DNA of 6,549 nucleotides from an uncultured Gemmatimonadota bacterium (GTDB taxonomy: Bacteria; Gemmatimonadota; Gemmatimonadetes; Gemmatimonadales; Gemmatimonadaceae). The notes beneath the pieces are model-generated. The model was not told the origin of the DNA, made no database searches, and saw nothing but the letters and a program-made list of their open reading frames with translations. Positions 5,976 through 6,549 of this stretch are shown here, piece after piece. Position 1 is the first letter of the stretch, and the number at the start of each line of letters is the position of its first letter. The stretch spans positions 1 to 6,549 of the forward strand of contig CAMPKM010000174.1 in the NCBI GenBank assembly GCA_946887155.1. The letters run 5' to 3'. Position numbers and translations under genes: made by a program.

Positions 5976-6549
5976 ATGCTGCCGTCGATGCGACCCGGAG
6001 CACACACAGAAGTCGAGCCCTGTGACCGCCTCGTCTACACGACGCGCGATGTCGTTGCCGGTGAGTTTCGCTGTCCGACGTCGTACGAGAATTTCCTGAC
6101 GGCCGGCCGCATCAATCACTACATCGTTGCGTTTCCACGAACGGCCGTCTGGATCGAACGAGAGCGCGAAAGGCGCTTCGTCGCCGATCCAGGATCCGCG
6201 ACGATCTACAATCCGGGCCAACCCTACCTTCGCTATCCGATCTCGCCGGAAGGCGATCTCTCTGACTGGCTCGGCGTCTCGGAGCGACTCGCGCGCGACG
6301 CGGTTCGCCAGTTCAGCATACCGGACTCGGAGCATGTGGAGCCATTTCGCCTCGTGCGCGCGCCCGTCAGCAGTGAGGTCTACATCGCGCAGCGAAGGCT
6401 CTTTGCCGATTTCAATCGGGCGGATACCGACGAGCTGCGCATCGAGGAGCAGGCGCTGGAGATCGTAGTGGCTACGCTGGCGACCGGCTATCAGAACACG
6501 CATCGCAGGACGGTCGCCGCTCCCCGACGAGGCCGTCCACGTCGCGAAC
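5976..6549 (+). CDS. AraC-type transcriptional regulator, N-terminal sensor part (3' partial)
   Basis: The frame is open from the ATG at 5976 to the window edge (191 codons), with an in-frame TGA at 5955-5957 upstream, so the start lies at 5976 or at the in-frame ATG at 5988. Neither start has a clear ribosome binding site. The encoded sequence follows the N-terminal domain of a recurrent group of AraC-like regulators: GEFRCP (29-34), FPRTAVWIE (53-61), RRFVADP (66-72), YNPGQPYLR (78-86) and SPEGDLSDWLGVS (90-102), then a helical region with RRLF and EEQALEIV leading to a basic RRGRPRR linker. The DNA-binding double helix-turn-helix would follow beyond base 6549 and is not seen, so the family call rests on the sensor part alone. 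The sensor domain is expected to bind a small ligand of unknown identity. It may control itself or neighbours; the upstream inverted repeat would fit that. Confidence 0.75.
   Translation, partial: MLPSMRPGAHTEVEPCDRLVYTTRDVVAGEFRCPTSYENFLTAGRINHYIVAFPRTAVWIERERERRFVADPGSATIYNPGQPYLRYPISPEGDLSDWLGVSERLARDAVRQFSIPDSEHVEPFRLVRAPVSSEVYIAQRRLFADFNRADTDELRIEEQALEIVVATLATGYQNTHRRTVAAPRRGRPRRE

Noticed and set aside
5919..6503. 194-codon open frame on the minus strand
   Set aside because: It is antisense to the AraC-type regulator, whose plus-strand translation gives clear family motifs; the minus translation gives none.
1..6549. A new defence, mobile or biosynthetic system across the window
   Set aside because: The genes belong to known, mostly housekeeping or general families on mixed strands, with no repeats array, transposase, integrase or shared operon beyond the Fic/amidohydrolase pair.

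Overview
The window is G+C-rich bacterial DNA with ordinary, densely packed chromosomal genes. There is no sign of an insertion sequence, phage, CRISPR array, tRNA or rRNA. The fused E1 alpha/beta dehydrogenase, the lipoprotein amidohydrolase and the style of the AraC-type regulator suggest a free-living bacterium of the Gemmatimonadota or Acidobacteriota kind. That placement is an impression from family knowledge and is not proven here.

Layout from left to right. (1) 1-1005, plus strand: a Fic-family protein AMP-transferase cut off at its 5' end by the window edge. Its stop overlaps the start of (2) 1002-2681, plus strand: a predicted lipoprotein metal-dependent amidohydrolase of the YtcJ/Amidohydro_3 type. 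The two form a translationally coupled pair. (3) 2686-2709: a strong GC hairpin that closes this pair. It also lies just past the end of (4) 2734-2895, minus strand: a 53-residue protein of unknown function with one C-terminal membrane segment. (5) 2896-3049: an intergenic stretch holding two sets of inverted repeats. (6) 3050-5167, minus strand: one large gene for a thiamine-diphosphate 2-oxoacid dehydrogenase E1 with alpha and beta halves fused, most like the branched-chain type. (7) 5168-5377: a divergent intergenic region between the E1 gene and (8) 5378-5845, plus strand: a HIT-family nucleotide hydrolase/transferase. (9) 5976-6549, plus strand: the N-terminal sensor part of an AraC-type transcription regulator, cut off by the right edge. 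It has a recognisable extended -10 promoter and a perfect inverted repeat over its -35 box.

The Fic/amidohydrolase pair is the only clear operon. The E1 gene stands alone, with no E2 or E3 gene inside the window. The HIT and AraC genes lie in tandem, and each has its own possible control region. I do not see convincing evidence for a new multi-gene system. The points most worth a second look are the Fic-lipoprotein coupling, the 53-residue membrane protein, and the inverted repeat at the araC-type promoter.
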